The notes: generated from the letters alone by a model not told the origin. A DNA stretch of 56,697 bases from CADEEN01 sp040384625 (GCA_040384625.1 JAZKIW010000105.1:1-56697), one strand, 5' to 3'; positions 32,557-40,109 are shown, numbered from the stretch's first letter. A program made the numbers and translations.

Positions 32557-34404
32557 CTAGTCGAACGCAGCGGCCCTGACCCGGCAGAGGTCCAGCGTTC
32601 GCGCTGCCGTTGCCTTGGCTCCCTCGTCAACTTCGAGCCCTGCGGGAAGAGTTACGGCGTCGAGCGCCACGGGTAGCCGCTGCAGGACATCATCGATCGT
32701 CGTGTTGGCGTCGCCTGCACGCAGGCCCGCCAGCGCAGCCAGGGCGATGAAATCAGCGCGCCGGAGCCGCTCATCTTTGCCGCCGAGCTTCAGGGCCATG
32801 CGGTCGTGTTCAAGCCCGGGAAAGACGCGCGTCGTCAGCGCGTCATAGACGGGCGCGAGGCGGACTGAAGCGAAAACAGCCTCTCCCTTTCTTGCCGTCT
32901 TCAAGAGCGCCATGTTCTTCAGGTGCATGTCGCCGTCGGCGATGAGCCAGGCGAAGAGCACGCGTCGCAGGAGGATCAGCAGGTCGTCGTCAGGGGCCGA
33001 GGACAGCGCGCGCGTCGCACGCGCAACACGCTCGATGGTCCCCGTGTACTTGTCGTGGGGCTCAAGGTCGAGCGCCGAGCACATGTCCTCCATGGCAAGC
33101 CATCGAGGGTCGTCGGCTTGCTCCCGGATATCGAAGCGCTCAACCAGCAAGGCGGGCGGCATGCCATCGGGCATGCGCACGAGAGCGGCCTCCGGTGTGG
33201 GAAGGCCGATAGCACGCGCGAGCGACAGGCCGATCCACTCGATCAGCGGCAGCGCCTCAAATCCGCTGGTCCCTGCGGGCTTCAGAATGTGCGTGAAAGA
33301 GGAACCCACACTCGGCGACAGCCTGCCGTCTGCCTCCAGGCTCATGGGGGCCTTGATCTGCACGCCGGACAGGCGCGGCGTGTCGGCATTTGTGTAGAGA
33401 GCCGCGAGCCGGTGCTCGAAGTCACGTTCGATCGTGCTTCTGCCGGGACCTTCGTAGCGGCCCGTGAAGAGGCCGTCCTTCGTGAACCCAGCGAGTTTGT
33501 AAGTCAGCAGGTCTGCGGGAAGCGCCGCCAGCTCATCGACCGTCTTGGCGATGGTGATGTTGGACATGTAGCGCTTGCCTGAGCGCAGGAGCGCTCGCTC
33601 GTCGCGGTGGTCCTTCAGGACCGATTCGAGCCAGCCTTCGGGCAGCAGCGAGACGATGAAGGGCGGGAGCTTGCCGGGTATGGTCTTGCGTATCACAGGC
33701 GGCAGGGTTGGGCCGTCCTTGGTCGCGGTCCAGCGCCACTCGAAGCCATCGTGGGAAAGTGTGCCGATGGGCAGGCCGTGCCACGCGACCAGAAGATCGA
33801 ATGCCGCTTCGTTCTTGGTGGCGACGGCACTTGAGCGATGCAGCAGGAACTTCTCGGCACCCTCGCCCTCGCGATACCACTCGTTCTCGCGTGCAAGCGC
33901 CCATACGGCATCGCTCGCCGCCTTGGGATCGCCGTACTCTTCGATGAGGCGTGCCGCGAGCGCCTCGCGCATGCCAGGGTCGAGAGAGGAAGCGTGTTCG
34001 CTGCGCAGGCGGAAGGCCTCCAGGAAGCGCTGCCGGACGGCGGAGACAGAGACACCGAACTCGCCGAGAGTGTCGGCCACGATGGCACTGGCCACCGAAG
34101 GCCGGGGCGGCGCGCGGTTTTGGATGATTTCGAGAGCACGGATTCGCGTGCGCTGGACGCGCTGGCCGGTCAGGTACAGGCGACCCTCGGGGGTGGGGCC
34201 TAAGAGGACCGCACTGGCCGCAGACAGGTAGGCCTTCGGGTACAGGTACTGGCCGATGCGCACTGCATGGGAGAGCACGGTCTGGTCGATGTCGTCCTGC
34301 GCATCGACGTAGATGCCCCGCATGAGCTGGACGAGCTTCCCCGTCGCAGCCAAGTAATGGCTGCGGGTCTTGTCAATCGTCTCGCCGACGAGGTGGAGGG
34401 GCAC
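32557..34404 (-). CDS. HipA-type kinase toxin fused to an AbiEi-like N-terminal domain
   Basis: 615 codons from a GTG with GGGAAAG 7 nt upstream. Residues 1 to about 170 resemble the AbiEi antitoxin fold: wing-like TRSHYLAATGKLVQLMRGIYVDA, then YPKAYLSAASAVLLG. From about 200 a HipA N-1 domain follows (FDLLVAWHGLPIGTLSHDG, IPGKLPPFIVSLLPEGW). The kinase part has ATP-site Lys in FTHILKPAG, EWIGLSLARAIGLPTPEA, the catalytic loop LIADGDMHLKNMAL and the metal-site LAPVYDALTT. All key residues look intact. There is no separate hipB; the N-terminal domain may supply DNA binding and restraint. It is the only intact cargo of the prfC element. Confidence 0.85.
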   Translation of the reverse strand: MPLHLVGETIDKTRSHYLAATGKLVQLMRGIYVDAQDDIDQTVLSHAVRIGQYLYPKAYLSAASAVLLGPTPEGRLYLTGQRVQRTRIRALEIIQNRAPPRPSVASAIVADTLGEFGVSVSAVRQRFLEAFRLRSEHASSLDPGMREALAARLIEEYGDPKAASDAVWALARENEWYREGEGAEKFLLHRSSAVATKNEAAFDLLVAWHGLPIGTLSHDGFEWRWTATKDGPTLPPVIRKTIPGKLPPFIVSLLPEGWLESVLKDHRDERALLRSGKRYMSNITIAKTVDELAALPADLLTYKLAGFTKDGLFTGRYEGPGRSTIERDFEHRLAALYTNADTPRLSGVQIKAPMSLEADGRLSPSVGSSFTHILKPAGTSGFEALPLIEWIGLSLARAIGLPTPEAALVRMPDGMPPALLVERFDIREQADDPRWLAMEDMCSALDLEPHDKYTGTIERVARATRALSSAPDDDLLILLRRVLFAWLIADGDMHLKNMALLKTARKGEAVFASVRLAPVYDALTTRVFPGLEHDRMALKLGGKDERLRRADFIALAALAGLRAGDANTTIDDVLQRLPVALDAVTLPAGLEVDEGAKATAARTLDLCRVRAAAFD

Positions 34405-34408
34405 TGTC

Positions 34409-34441
34409 TAACTTTCCCGTGTTTCAGATACGAGAAAGTTA
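34409..34441. promoter_or_regulatory. Operator palindrome 1 of the hipA-like gene
   Basis: A 33-bp palindrome centred on 34425: arms TAACTTTC (34409-34416) and GAAAGTTA (34434-34441), with CGT/ACG and further inner pairs around TTCAGA. It lies 5 bp before the GTG start. It overlaps the likely -10 and the SD. It matches operator 2 at 27 of 33 positions. Confidence 0.82.
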
Positions 34442-34464
34442 GCACTCCTATGAGGATATCGCAA
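34436..34464 (-). promoter_or_regulatory. Putative promoter of the hipA-like gene
   Basis: On the minus strand TTGCGA (34459-34464) and TAACTT (34436-34441) are 17 bp apart, with TGC directly before the -10. The -10 coincides with an outer arm of operator 1, so binding there would block transcription. The match to consensus is modest. Confidence 0.5.
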
Positions 34465-34473
34465 GTGAAATCG

Positions 34474-34504
34474 AACTTTCGCGTGCTTCAGGTCCGCGAA
34501 AGTT
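34474..34504. promoter_or_regulatory. Operator palindrome 2 of the hipA-like gene
   Basis: Perfect 10-bp arms AACTTTCGCG (34474-34483) and CGCGAAAGTT (34495-34504) with an 11-nt centre TGCTTCAGGTC. Centre-to-centre distance to operator 1 is 64 bp, about six helical turns, so two bound proteins would face the same side of the DNA. Confidence 0.82.
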
Positions 34505-34526
34505 ACTGACCATTAACCCAAGAATC

Positions 34527-34545
34527 GTTGTTCCTAAGTTGTTCC
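34527..34545. repeat. Tandem octamer upstream of operator 2
   Basis: GTTGTTCC occurs twice (34527-34534 and 34538-34545) with an 11-bp period, one helical turn. It may be a third binding site; no gene lies between 34505 and 34620. Confidence 0.4.
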
Positions 34546-34619
34546 AAACAGCTTGACATGCCTGCGGTTCGTAGAGCCCAACCGGTGACTTTGAAAGCCT
34601 CGCGGTCGCGGCCTGTGAT

Positions 34620-34675
34620 CCACGCCGGCGCTCCTTCCCGTTGTTGGCCTTGAGCCATGTGTCCGAAAACGCCAT
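34620..34675 (-). pseudogene. Phage-type integrase remnant (N-terminus only)
   Basis: The ATG at 34675 opens MAFSDTWLKANNGKERRR, which resembles the N-terminal arm-binding domain of phage-type tyrosine integrases that begin with a MxLSDTWLKAxxGK motif. After about 18 residues the frame continues to 34448 without recognisable integrase sequence, so nearly all of the gene, including the catalytic domain, is gone. It lies between the right core and the operators and reads into the element. Confidence 0.6.
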
Positions 34676-34686
34676 ACGCACCCCCG

Positions 34687-34747
34687 TGTGTACATAGCGC
34701 GAGAGCGGGGCGTGCAAGGCGGTTTTATGTACGCAGCTATGTACACA
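34687..34747. repeat. Arm-site-like repeats C (half) and B
   Basis: Repeat B, TATGTACGCAGCTATGTACACA (34726-34747), copies repeat A at 20 of 22 positions. Half-site C, TGTGTACATAGC (34687-34698), is the reverse complement of the right half of B. Both lie just upstream of the integrase remnant and 120-180 bp inside the right core. Confidence 0.65.
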
Positions 34748-34850
34748 AATCCGCCGTCTCGGCCTGTCTCACCATGACAGGACTTGACACTCTTTCCTCG
34801 CGCAAACCACGCCAAAGGGTCAGCCGTGTCGCGGCCTGACCCCGCCTGAC

Positions 34851-34919
34851 TCAGAGGCTGTTGTGGGGGTGGCAAATGATGGCGAAGGTGCGGCGGCGGC
34901 GCACCTTCTCTGGGATGGC
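34851..34919 (-). pseudogene. Displaced native 5' end of prfC
   Basis: On the minus strand a frame ending at the TGA at 34851-34853 reads AIPEKVRRRRTFAIICHP then HNSL and stop. VRRRRTFAII is identical to residues 10-19 of the functional prfC but is written in host-style codons (GTG CGC CGC CGC CGC ACC TTC GCC ATC ATT). It joins element DNA after the right core and is followed upstream by dps. No good start codon remains. Confidence 0.82.
34866..34883. other. Right attachment core
   Basis: GGGGTGGCAAATGATGGC, 16 of 18 identical with the left core at 32335. Element DNA lies to its left and the displaced native prfC start to its right. The stretch 34920-34993 up to dps holds nothing else recognisable. 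Confidence 0.8.
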
Positions 34920-34993
34920 GGCGGACGGTGTGGGCAGAAGGGAAACCGGCGATATCCCGGCCCGCCAGCGACGGGCAGGACGCCCGCCGACCT

Positions 34994-35497
34994 TCACTCT
35001 TCCAGCAGCGACCGCAGCATCCACGCCGTCTGCTCGTGCACGGTCAGGCGCTGGGTCAGCAGATCGGCTGTCGGCTCGTCGCCTGCCTTGTCGGCCAGTG
35101 GGAACAGATTGCGTGCGGTTCGCGCCACCGCCTCGTGGCCGTCGACCAGGATCCGGACCATGGCCAGCGCTTTCGGCGGCTTGGTCGGGGCGTCGGGCAG
35201 CGAGCCCAGCTTGCCGAACTGGGCGTACGAGCCCGGCGCCGGATGGCCGAGCGAGCGGATGCGCTCAGCGACCGGGTCGACCGCGTTCCACAGCTCCGTG
35301 TACTGGGCCATGAACATCGCGTGCAGGGTGTTGAACATCGGCCCGGTCACGTTCCAGTGGAAGTTGTGGGTCGTCAGGTACAGCGTGTAGGTATCTGCCA
35401 ACAGGCGCGACAGGCCGGCGGCGATCGCGGCGCGGTCCTTGTCGCTGATGCCGATGTTGGGGGCGAGCGTTGCAGGTGAGGGGCTCTTCTTCGGCAT
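34994..35497 (-). CDS. dps: Dps family DNA-protecting ferritin-like protein
   Basis: 167 codons. Four-helix ferritin-like Dps: LADTYTLYLTTHNFHWNVTGPMFNTLHAMF carries the first ferroxidase His, with the following TELWNAVDPVAERIRSLG holding the acidic partners, then HEAVARTARNLFPLADKAGDEPTADLLTQRLTVHEQTAWMLRSLL. A basic Pro/Ser N-terminus (MPKKSPSPA) may contact DNA. Dps oxidises Fe(II) with H2O2 and shields DNA; it is often under OxyR, and oxyR is in this window. It was probably directly upstream of native prfC before the element inserted. Confidence 0.93.
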   Translation of the reverse strand: MPKKSPSPATLAPNIGISDKDRAAIAAGLSRLLADTYTLYLTTHNFHWNVTGPMFNTLHAMFMAQYTELWNAVDPVAERIRSLGHPAPGSYAQFGKLGSLPDAPTKPPKALAMVRILVDGHEAVARTARNLFPLADKAGDEPTADLLTQRLTVHEQTAWMLRSLLEE

Positions 35498-35584
35498 GGG
35501 GGACTCCAGACGGCGGAGTCGCCAGTGTGCCGTGGCCGCTGCGGCCGCGCCAATCGGCAACGCTCATTCCGGCGATAGCCGGAC

Positions 35585-37993
35585 CTAGACGAGGTCGGCG
35601 AACTCCGAGCGCAGGCGGGCTTCCGGGGCGGCCCACTCGGTCAGCCACCCGGCGAAAGCTGTTTCGGGCATTGGCTTGGCGATGCCGAAGCCCTGCGCGT
35701 GATCGCAGCCCATGGCGCGCAGCAAGGCCCAGACCTGGGCGTTCTCGACCCCTTCCGCGACCACCCGCAGACCGAGGTTATGCGCCAGATCGATGGTCGA
35801 ACGCACGATCTTCAGATCGGCGCGGTCGCTCTCCATCGCCATGACGAAGCTCTTGTCGATCTTCAGCTCGTGCAGCGGCAACTGCTTCAGGTAGGCCAGC
35901 GACGAGTAGCCGGTGCCGAAATCGTCGATCGACAGCGTGAAACCCATGTCGTGCAAGCGGCGCACCGTCAGCAGAGCGCGCTGCGGGTCTTCCATGATCC
36001 CGCTCTCGGTGATCTCCAGCCCGAACGATGACGGCGACACGGCGTTGCGCACGAGCAGGCGTTCGAGCTTGACGGGCAGGTCATTGTCGAGAAGGTCGCG
36101 CGTGGAGAGGTTGACGGCGAATTTCAGGTCGATGCCCTGCTCGCGCAATGCGCTGTGGCACTCGATGCAGCGCTGGATCATCCACGCGGTGAGCACCCGG
36201 ATGAAGCCAGTCTGTTCGGCGAATGGGATGAAGCGCATTGGCTGGACCAGGCCGCGCTGCGGATGCTGCCAGCGCACCAGGGCCTCAGCGCCGATCACCT
36301 GCCCGCTCGCCAGGTCGACCTTGGGTTGCAGGTACAGGCGCAACTGGTCGCCATCGACCGCTTGGCGCAGTTCACCCAGCAGGGACAGCGACTCGGCACT
36401 CGCCGAATCGAGTTCCGGGGCGTAGAAGCGCACACCGCTCTGTTGCGCCTTGGCGGCGTACATCGCCACCTCGGCACGGCCGAGCAGTGTGTCGGCGTCG
36501 ACACCATGCTGCGGATACAGCGCCACGCCGATGCCGGCGCCGACGTCGACCGCCTGGTCGTCGAGCCACAGTGGCTGCTCCAGGGCATGGCGTATGCGCT
36601 GGGCTGCGGCCCGTGCGGCATCGGCGTCGGCGCGCGGCAGACACAGGGCGAACTCGTCGCCCGAGAGGCGGGCCGCGACGTCCCCTTCGCGCAGCACGCC
36701 GCTCGACAGGCGCTCGGCGATGCGCTGCAGCACGCGGTCGCCGAAGGCATGGCCGAGTACGTCGTTGATGTGCTTGAAGCGGTCGAGGTCGAGCATCAAC
36801 ACCGCACACGGTAGGTGCTGGGCCTGCGCACTTCGCAGCGCGGCCTGCAGGCGCTCGCGCAACTGGGCCCGATTGGGCAAGCCCGTTAGCGCGTCCCAGT
36901 AGGCCAGGCGGCGGACCTGGGCTTCGCGCTCCTGGACCGCGCCGCGCATAGTCTCGAAGGCCTGGGCCAGGTCGCGCACTTCGTCGCGTGTCGTGACCGT
37001 GATCGGGGTCGCATAGTCGCCCGCCCCCAGGCGCTCGGCACTGGCCGAAAGGGCCTTGATCGGCCCGGTGATGCGACGCGCGGTGACCAGGCTGCCGAGG
37101 CCGAAGGCGAAGGCACCCGCCAGCGTGATCACCAGCAGGGTCAGTTGCAGGCGGCGGTACGGGGCCACGGCCTCGTCGACCGAGCGCAGCAACACTGCCG
37201 CCACTTCGTGGCTGGCGTCGCGCGCCAGTGGCACCAGGTGGGCACTGTAGGACTCGGCTTCGAGCATCACATCCGGGTTGTCATTGCGCCCCGCCAGCTG
37301 GGCCGGCAAGGCGGCCAGCTTCTCGGTCCGCGCGCCGATCGGCAGCACGGCCCAGGTGCCGCCCAGCGGGCGCACCAGCATGCCCATCTGCAGGGGCGTG
37401 AGCGACTCCATGTCGCCGAGCAGCGCGGCGTTGACCGGGAAGCCCATCGAGACGTGGCCAATCAGCTGGGGCGCACGCACCGGCACGGTCACCAACTGGT
37501 ATGGCTCGCCGCCGAGCACTCGTACGGTGGTGTCCGCTCCCGCCTGCATCGCTACTCTCAGATTGGATTGCACCAGGGACATGACCTGCTGCGTGTCGAG
37601 TTGGGCGGCGGCAATCGGGCGCCGCTCGAGATCGGTGAACAGGGCGACGCCGGCACCGATGCGGGTGCCGTGGTTGTCAAGCGCATCGATGATCGTTGCG
37701 CGGTCGTTGCTGCTGATCGCCGAGCGAAAACCGTAGTCGGCGGCCAGTAGGCGGGCGCCATCGCTGAGTTGCTGCGCGTTTTGCGCCAGCAGGCGCCGCA
37801 GCACGTTCTCGCCTGTGCGCAATTCGCCAGCGATCTGGGCCTTCGCATTGGCTTCGATGCTGTAGCGGATGCTGACGAAGCCCGCCAGCTGAACCAGGAG
37901 CAGTAGGCCCAGAAACAGCGCCACGATGCGCACGTCCAGGCGCCGAGCAAACGGCCTCAGCAAGGCCAAGCGCAGCCGATACAGGTGGGTCAC
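35585..37993 (-). CDS. GGDEF-EAL cyclic-di-GMP enzyme with periplasmic sensor and HAMP
   Basis: 802 codons. TM helix at about 22-45; double-cache-like periplasmic sensor to about 283; second TM (283-308); HAMP (about 308-360); GGDEF domain (about 375-530) in which the signature is RLSGDEF; EAL domain (about 540-790) with EALVRWQHP, FAVNLSTRDL, LEITES, IDDFGTGYSSLAYLKQLPLHELKIDKSF and VAEGVE, all catalytic residues present. Phosphodiesterase activity is likely; the SGDEF variant may still cyclise GTP or only bind it. It overlaps the copper-type protein gene by ATGA, so it is the output of a globin/copper-protein operon. Confidence 0.93.
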   Translation of the reverse strand: MTHLYRLRLALLRPFARRLDVRIVALFLGLLLLVQLAGFVSIRYSIEANAKAQIAGELRTGENVLRRLLAQNAQQLSDGARLLAADYGFRSAISSNDRATIIDALDNHGTRIGAGVALFTDLERRPIAAAQLDTQQVMSLVQSNLRVAMQAGADTTVRVLGGEPYQLVTVPVRAPQLIGHVSMGFPVNAALLGDMESLTPLQMGMLVRPLGGTWAVLPIGARTEKLAALPAQLAGRNDNPDVMLEAESYSAHLVPLARDASHEVAAVLLRSVDEAVAPYRRLQLTLLVITLAGAFAFGLGSLVTARRITGPIKALSASAERLGAGDYATPITVTTRDEVRDLAQAFETMRGAVQEREAQVRRLAYWDALTGLPNRAQLRERLQAALRSAQAQHLPCAVLMLDLDRFKHINDVLGHAFGDRVLQRIAERLSSGVLREGDVAARLSGDEFALCLPRADADAARAAAQRIRHALEQPLWLDDQAVDVGAGIGVALYPQHGVDADTLLGRAEVAMYAAKAQQSGVRFYAPELDSASAESLSLLGELRQAVDGDQLRLYLQPKVDLASGQVIGAEALVRWQHPQRGLVQPMRFIPFAEQTGFIRVLTAWMIQRCIECHSALREQGIDLKFAVNLSTRDLLDNDLPVKLERLLVRNAVSPSSFGLEITESGIMEDPQRALLTVRRLHDMGFTLSIDDFGTGYSSLAYLKQLPLHELKIDKSFVMAMESDRADLKIVRSTIDLAHNLGLRVVAEGVENAQVWALLRAMGCDHAQGFGIAKPMPETAFAGWLTEWAAPEARLRSEFADLV

Positions 37994-38616
37994 GGCGCAG
38001 CCTCGCGCCGCGGCAAGGCAACCGTGAGGCGTGCCCCCAGAGTGGCGCCGACGGTCAGCGACCGTTCGACCGGGGCCAGGCTGTCACCCATCAGCGCGTG
38101 CCAGATCCGCAGGCGGTGATCGCCCGGCGGCAGGTCCAGCGTGGCGGTGCCCGCGGTATCGGTGCGGGTGAAGAACGGTGTATCGACCACCACCACCCAG
38201 GCCTGCATGCGGTCGTGGATGTTGCAGCCGAGTGCCGCCACGCCGGCCTTGTCGAACACCACGGGTGCTGCCGGTGTCCCGGCGTAAAGCCTCAGTTCGA
38301 AGCGCTGGATCGGCGAGAAGGAGTAGACGTGGTGGCGCACGGTATCGAAGTTCGGGAACCACACCGAGGTGCCGGTTTGCACGACCGACAACTGCGGCTG
38401 GAACTGGCGCTCGCGCTGGGCGATCTGGGCGTTGGTGCCGGGCGCGGCTTGCATGCGTGTGCCCTTGACCATGGCCCACACCACGGCGTCCGCAAGCGGC
38501 TTGCCGTCGGCATCGACCACCGCCACACTGGCGCTGGTGGCCCAGGCAGCGTTGGCGGCCAGCGCCGCCATGCCGATGGCGAGGCCACTCAAGCTGGGGC
38601 GCAGGCGCCGGTTCAT
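37990..38616 (-). CDS. Periplasmic methylamine-utilisation/cupredoxin-like protein
   Basis: 208 codons. Signal peptide of about 26 residues ending AWA. An Ig-like start (VAVVDADGKPLADAVVWAM) leads into a cupredoxin-type segment VVQTGTSVWFPNFDTVRHHVYSFS with His ligands, and GCNIHDRMQAWVVVVDTPFF containing Cys, His and Met, the arrangement of a type-1 copper site. A carboxypeptidase-regulatory-like strand set closes it (TATLDLPPGDHRLRIWH). The annotation name methylamine utilisation is historical; electron transfer or copper binding is inferred. It overlaps both neighbours by 4 bp. Confidence 0.82.
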   Translation of the reverse strand: MNRRLRPSLSGLAIGMAALAANAAWATSASVAVVDADGKPLADAVVWAMVKGTRMQAAPGTNAQIAQRERQFQPQLSVVQTGTSVWFPNFDTVRHHVYSFSPIQRFELRLYAGTPAAPVVFDKAGVAALGCNIHDRMQAWVVVVDTPFFTRTDTAGTATLDLPPGDHRLRIWHALMGDSLAPVERSLTVGATLGARLTVALPRREAAP

Positions 38617-39065
38617 CGTGACTGCGCCTCGACGACGATGTCCCGCTTCATCGGCGCGAGCAGGCGCAGCAGCTCGTTCTTCGCCGCCGGGTCGGTGCCC
38701 GCGCGGTCGAGCTCCTCGCGCAGGATCGTCACCAGGGCATCGAATTCGGCGGCGCGGATGCGTGCATCCTTGTGCGCATCGGCCATCGTCGCGCCCTCGT
38801 AGCGGCAACCGCCACCACCGATGGCGCAAAGTTGCTGGGTCAGGCTGTCCTTGACGGCCTTCAGCTTGATGCCGTCGAAGCTGCGCTTCGTGCGCGGGTC
38901 CGCGGCCGATCGGTCGATCGTCCGATCGACCACGCCGGCGATGCGGGCGCTGCCGCCCAGGCGATCGTGCAGGCTCGGTGCCTTGAGCGGATCGACGGCG
39001 CAGGCAGCGAGCAGCAACGCAGCGGCACAGAGGCAGAGGGACAGCGGACGGCGGCAGGTTGACAT
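38613..39065 (-). CDS. Group 1 truncated hemoglobin, lipoprotein form
   Basis: 150 codons. A signal ending LLAAC (Cys22) predicts lipidation and a periplasm-facing membrane anchor. The rest is a group 1 (TrHbN) globin: SLHDRLGGSARIAGVVDRTID, QLCAIGGGGCRYEG and MADAHKDARI, whose His is in the proximal heme-ligand position, then a C-terminal helix. Globins of this type bind O2 or NO. A lipid-anchored globin at the head of an operon ending in a c-di-GMP enzyme suggests a sensory or protective role at the membrane; that is inference. The longer upstream frame is not needed. Confidence 0.87.
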   Translation of the reverse strand: MSTCRRPLSLCLCAAALLLAACAVDPLKAPSLHDRLGGSARIAGVVDRTIDRSAADPRTKRSFDGIKLKAVKDSLTQQLCAIGGGGCRYEGATMADAHKDARIRAAEFDALVTILREELDRAGTDPAAKNELLRLLAPMKRDIVVEAQSR

Positions 39066-39124
39066 GGCGACTCGGGAGTCTGATCGAATGCGGTCCACAA
39101 GCTCGCCGGCGCCGCCGCGACAAA

Positions 39125-39152
39125 CCGCACCAAACTGCGGCATATGTCATAT
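39125..39152. promoter_or_regulatory. Symmetric sites between the globin operon and the DUF3034 gene
   Basis: In the 130-bp divergent intergenic region, ATATGTCATAT (39142-39152) is an 11-bp palindrome and CCGCA/TGCGG (39125-39129 and 39136-39140) an inverted repeat 6 bp apart. Both are plausible operator halves shared by the two transcripts. The regulator is unknown. Confidence 0.5.
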
Positions 39153-39195
39153 CGGTGCGGGGCAAGGCGAACTTGAGTCGGCTCGAAGCTGCGGC

Positions 39196-40080
39196 ATGCT
39201 GTGGTCGATGCACCGACCCTTCCTTCGACGCCTTTGTGCGAGCTTGTGCGCCGTGCTGGCCCTGGGCGCCGGATCGCTTGCCTGGGGCGGGGACCGCCTG
39301 CTCGGCACTTGGGGCGTGAGCCAAGTCGAAGGTGCGGCCGGTGGCGGACTCGTGCCCTGGGCCGTGATCGGTGGCAGCGGCAGCCGAGACCAGATCGGCG
39401 CAACGGCGTTTGCCACCACGCTGCGCACCCAGGGCGGCTACCCCTTGCAGGTCGCCGGGGCCGCGATCGGCGTGTACGACACCTTCGAGCTGTCGGCCGC
39501 TCAGTGGCGCTTCGGCCTGGCCGACACCGTGCCCGGTGAATCGATCCGGCTCGACGTCGTCGGGCTCAAGTGGCGCGTCTTCGGCGACGCGGTGTACGAC
39601 CAGGATCGCCCCTGGCCGCAGTTGGCCGTGGGCGTGCAGGCCAAGCAAAACCGCGACTTCGGGGTGCCCGCACTGCTCGGTGCCCGGCGCGATCGCGACA
39701 CCGACTTCTATCTGGCTGCGACCAAGGTCTGGCTCGGCGGCCTGGCCGGGCGCAACACCTTGGCCAATCTGAACCTGCGCTCGACGCGTGCGAATCAATT
39801 CGGCCTGCTCGGCTTTGGCGGCGACCGGTCCGACCGGCGTCGCTGGATGGCTGAGGCGTCGCTGGCATTCCTGTTGCGTGACGATCTGGCGCTCGGCGCC
39901 GAGTGGCGCCTCAAGCCCGACAACCTCGGCGCCTTCGCCGAAGAGCGGGCCGCCGACCTGTTCGCGGCTTGGTTCGTCAATCGCCACCTCAGCGCCACCT
40001 TGGCTTGGGTCGACCTGGGCAACATCGCCAACAAGCCGGGACAGCGCGGCGCCTACCTGTCGCTGCAGGCAGCGCTGTAG
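39196..40080 (+). CDS. DUF3034 family probable outer-membrane protein
   Basis: 294 codons; ATG 39208 is an alternative start. Signal peptide ending near SLAWG. The body is made of amphipathic alternating strands with many Trp, Tyr and Gly (VAGAAIGVYDTFELSAAQWRFGLAD, DLFAAWFVNRHLSATLAWVDLGNI) and ends in AL after YLSLQAA, consistent with a small beta-barrel. DUF3034 proteins accompany truncated globins, copper-type proteins and GGDEF-EAL proteins in other proteobacteria, as in the divergent operon here. Function unknown; it may be the channel or surface partner of that module. Confidence 0.8.
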   Translation: MLWSMHRPFLRRLCASLCAVLALGAGSLAWGGDRLLGTWGVSQVEGAAGGGLVPWAVIGGSGSRDQIGATAFATTLRTQGGYPLQVAGAAIGVYDTFELSAAQWRFGLADTVPGESIRLDVVGLKWRVFGDAVYDQDRPWPQLAVGVQAKQNRDFGVPALLGARRDRDTDFYLAATKVWLGGLAGRNTLANLNLRSTRANQFGLLGFGGDRSDRRRWMAEASLAFLLRDDLALGAEWRLKPDNLGAFAEERAADLFAAWFVNRHLSATLAWVDLGNIANKPGQRGAYLSLQAAL

Positions 40081-40109
40081 CGCGGGTTTCCCGCGGGGGT
40101 TCCCGCGGG
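40081..40109. repeat. CCCGCGGG inverted repeats after the DUF3034 gene
   Basis: CGCGGG-TTT-CCCGCG (40081-40095) is a 6-bp hairpin, and CCCGCGGG recurs at 40090-40097 and 40102-40109, so several alternative stems can form. It may act as a terminator without a U-run before the histidine kinase gene. Nothing else is seen up to 40178. Confidence 0.5.

Noticed and set aside
34448..34619. Continuation of the integrase-like ORF to 34448
   Set aside because: After about 18 codons nothing resembles an integrase and it runs into operator 2; treated as non-coding.
32417..34747. Repeats A and B as terminal inverted repeats of a transposon
   Set aside because: They are in direct, not inverted, orientation, lie well inside the duplicated prfC cores, and no transposase or target-site duplication is present.
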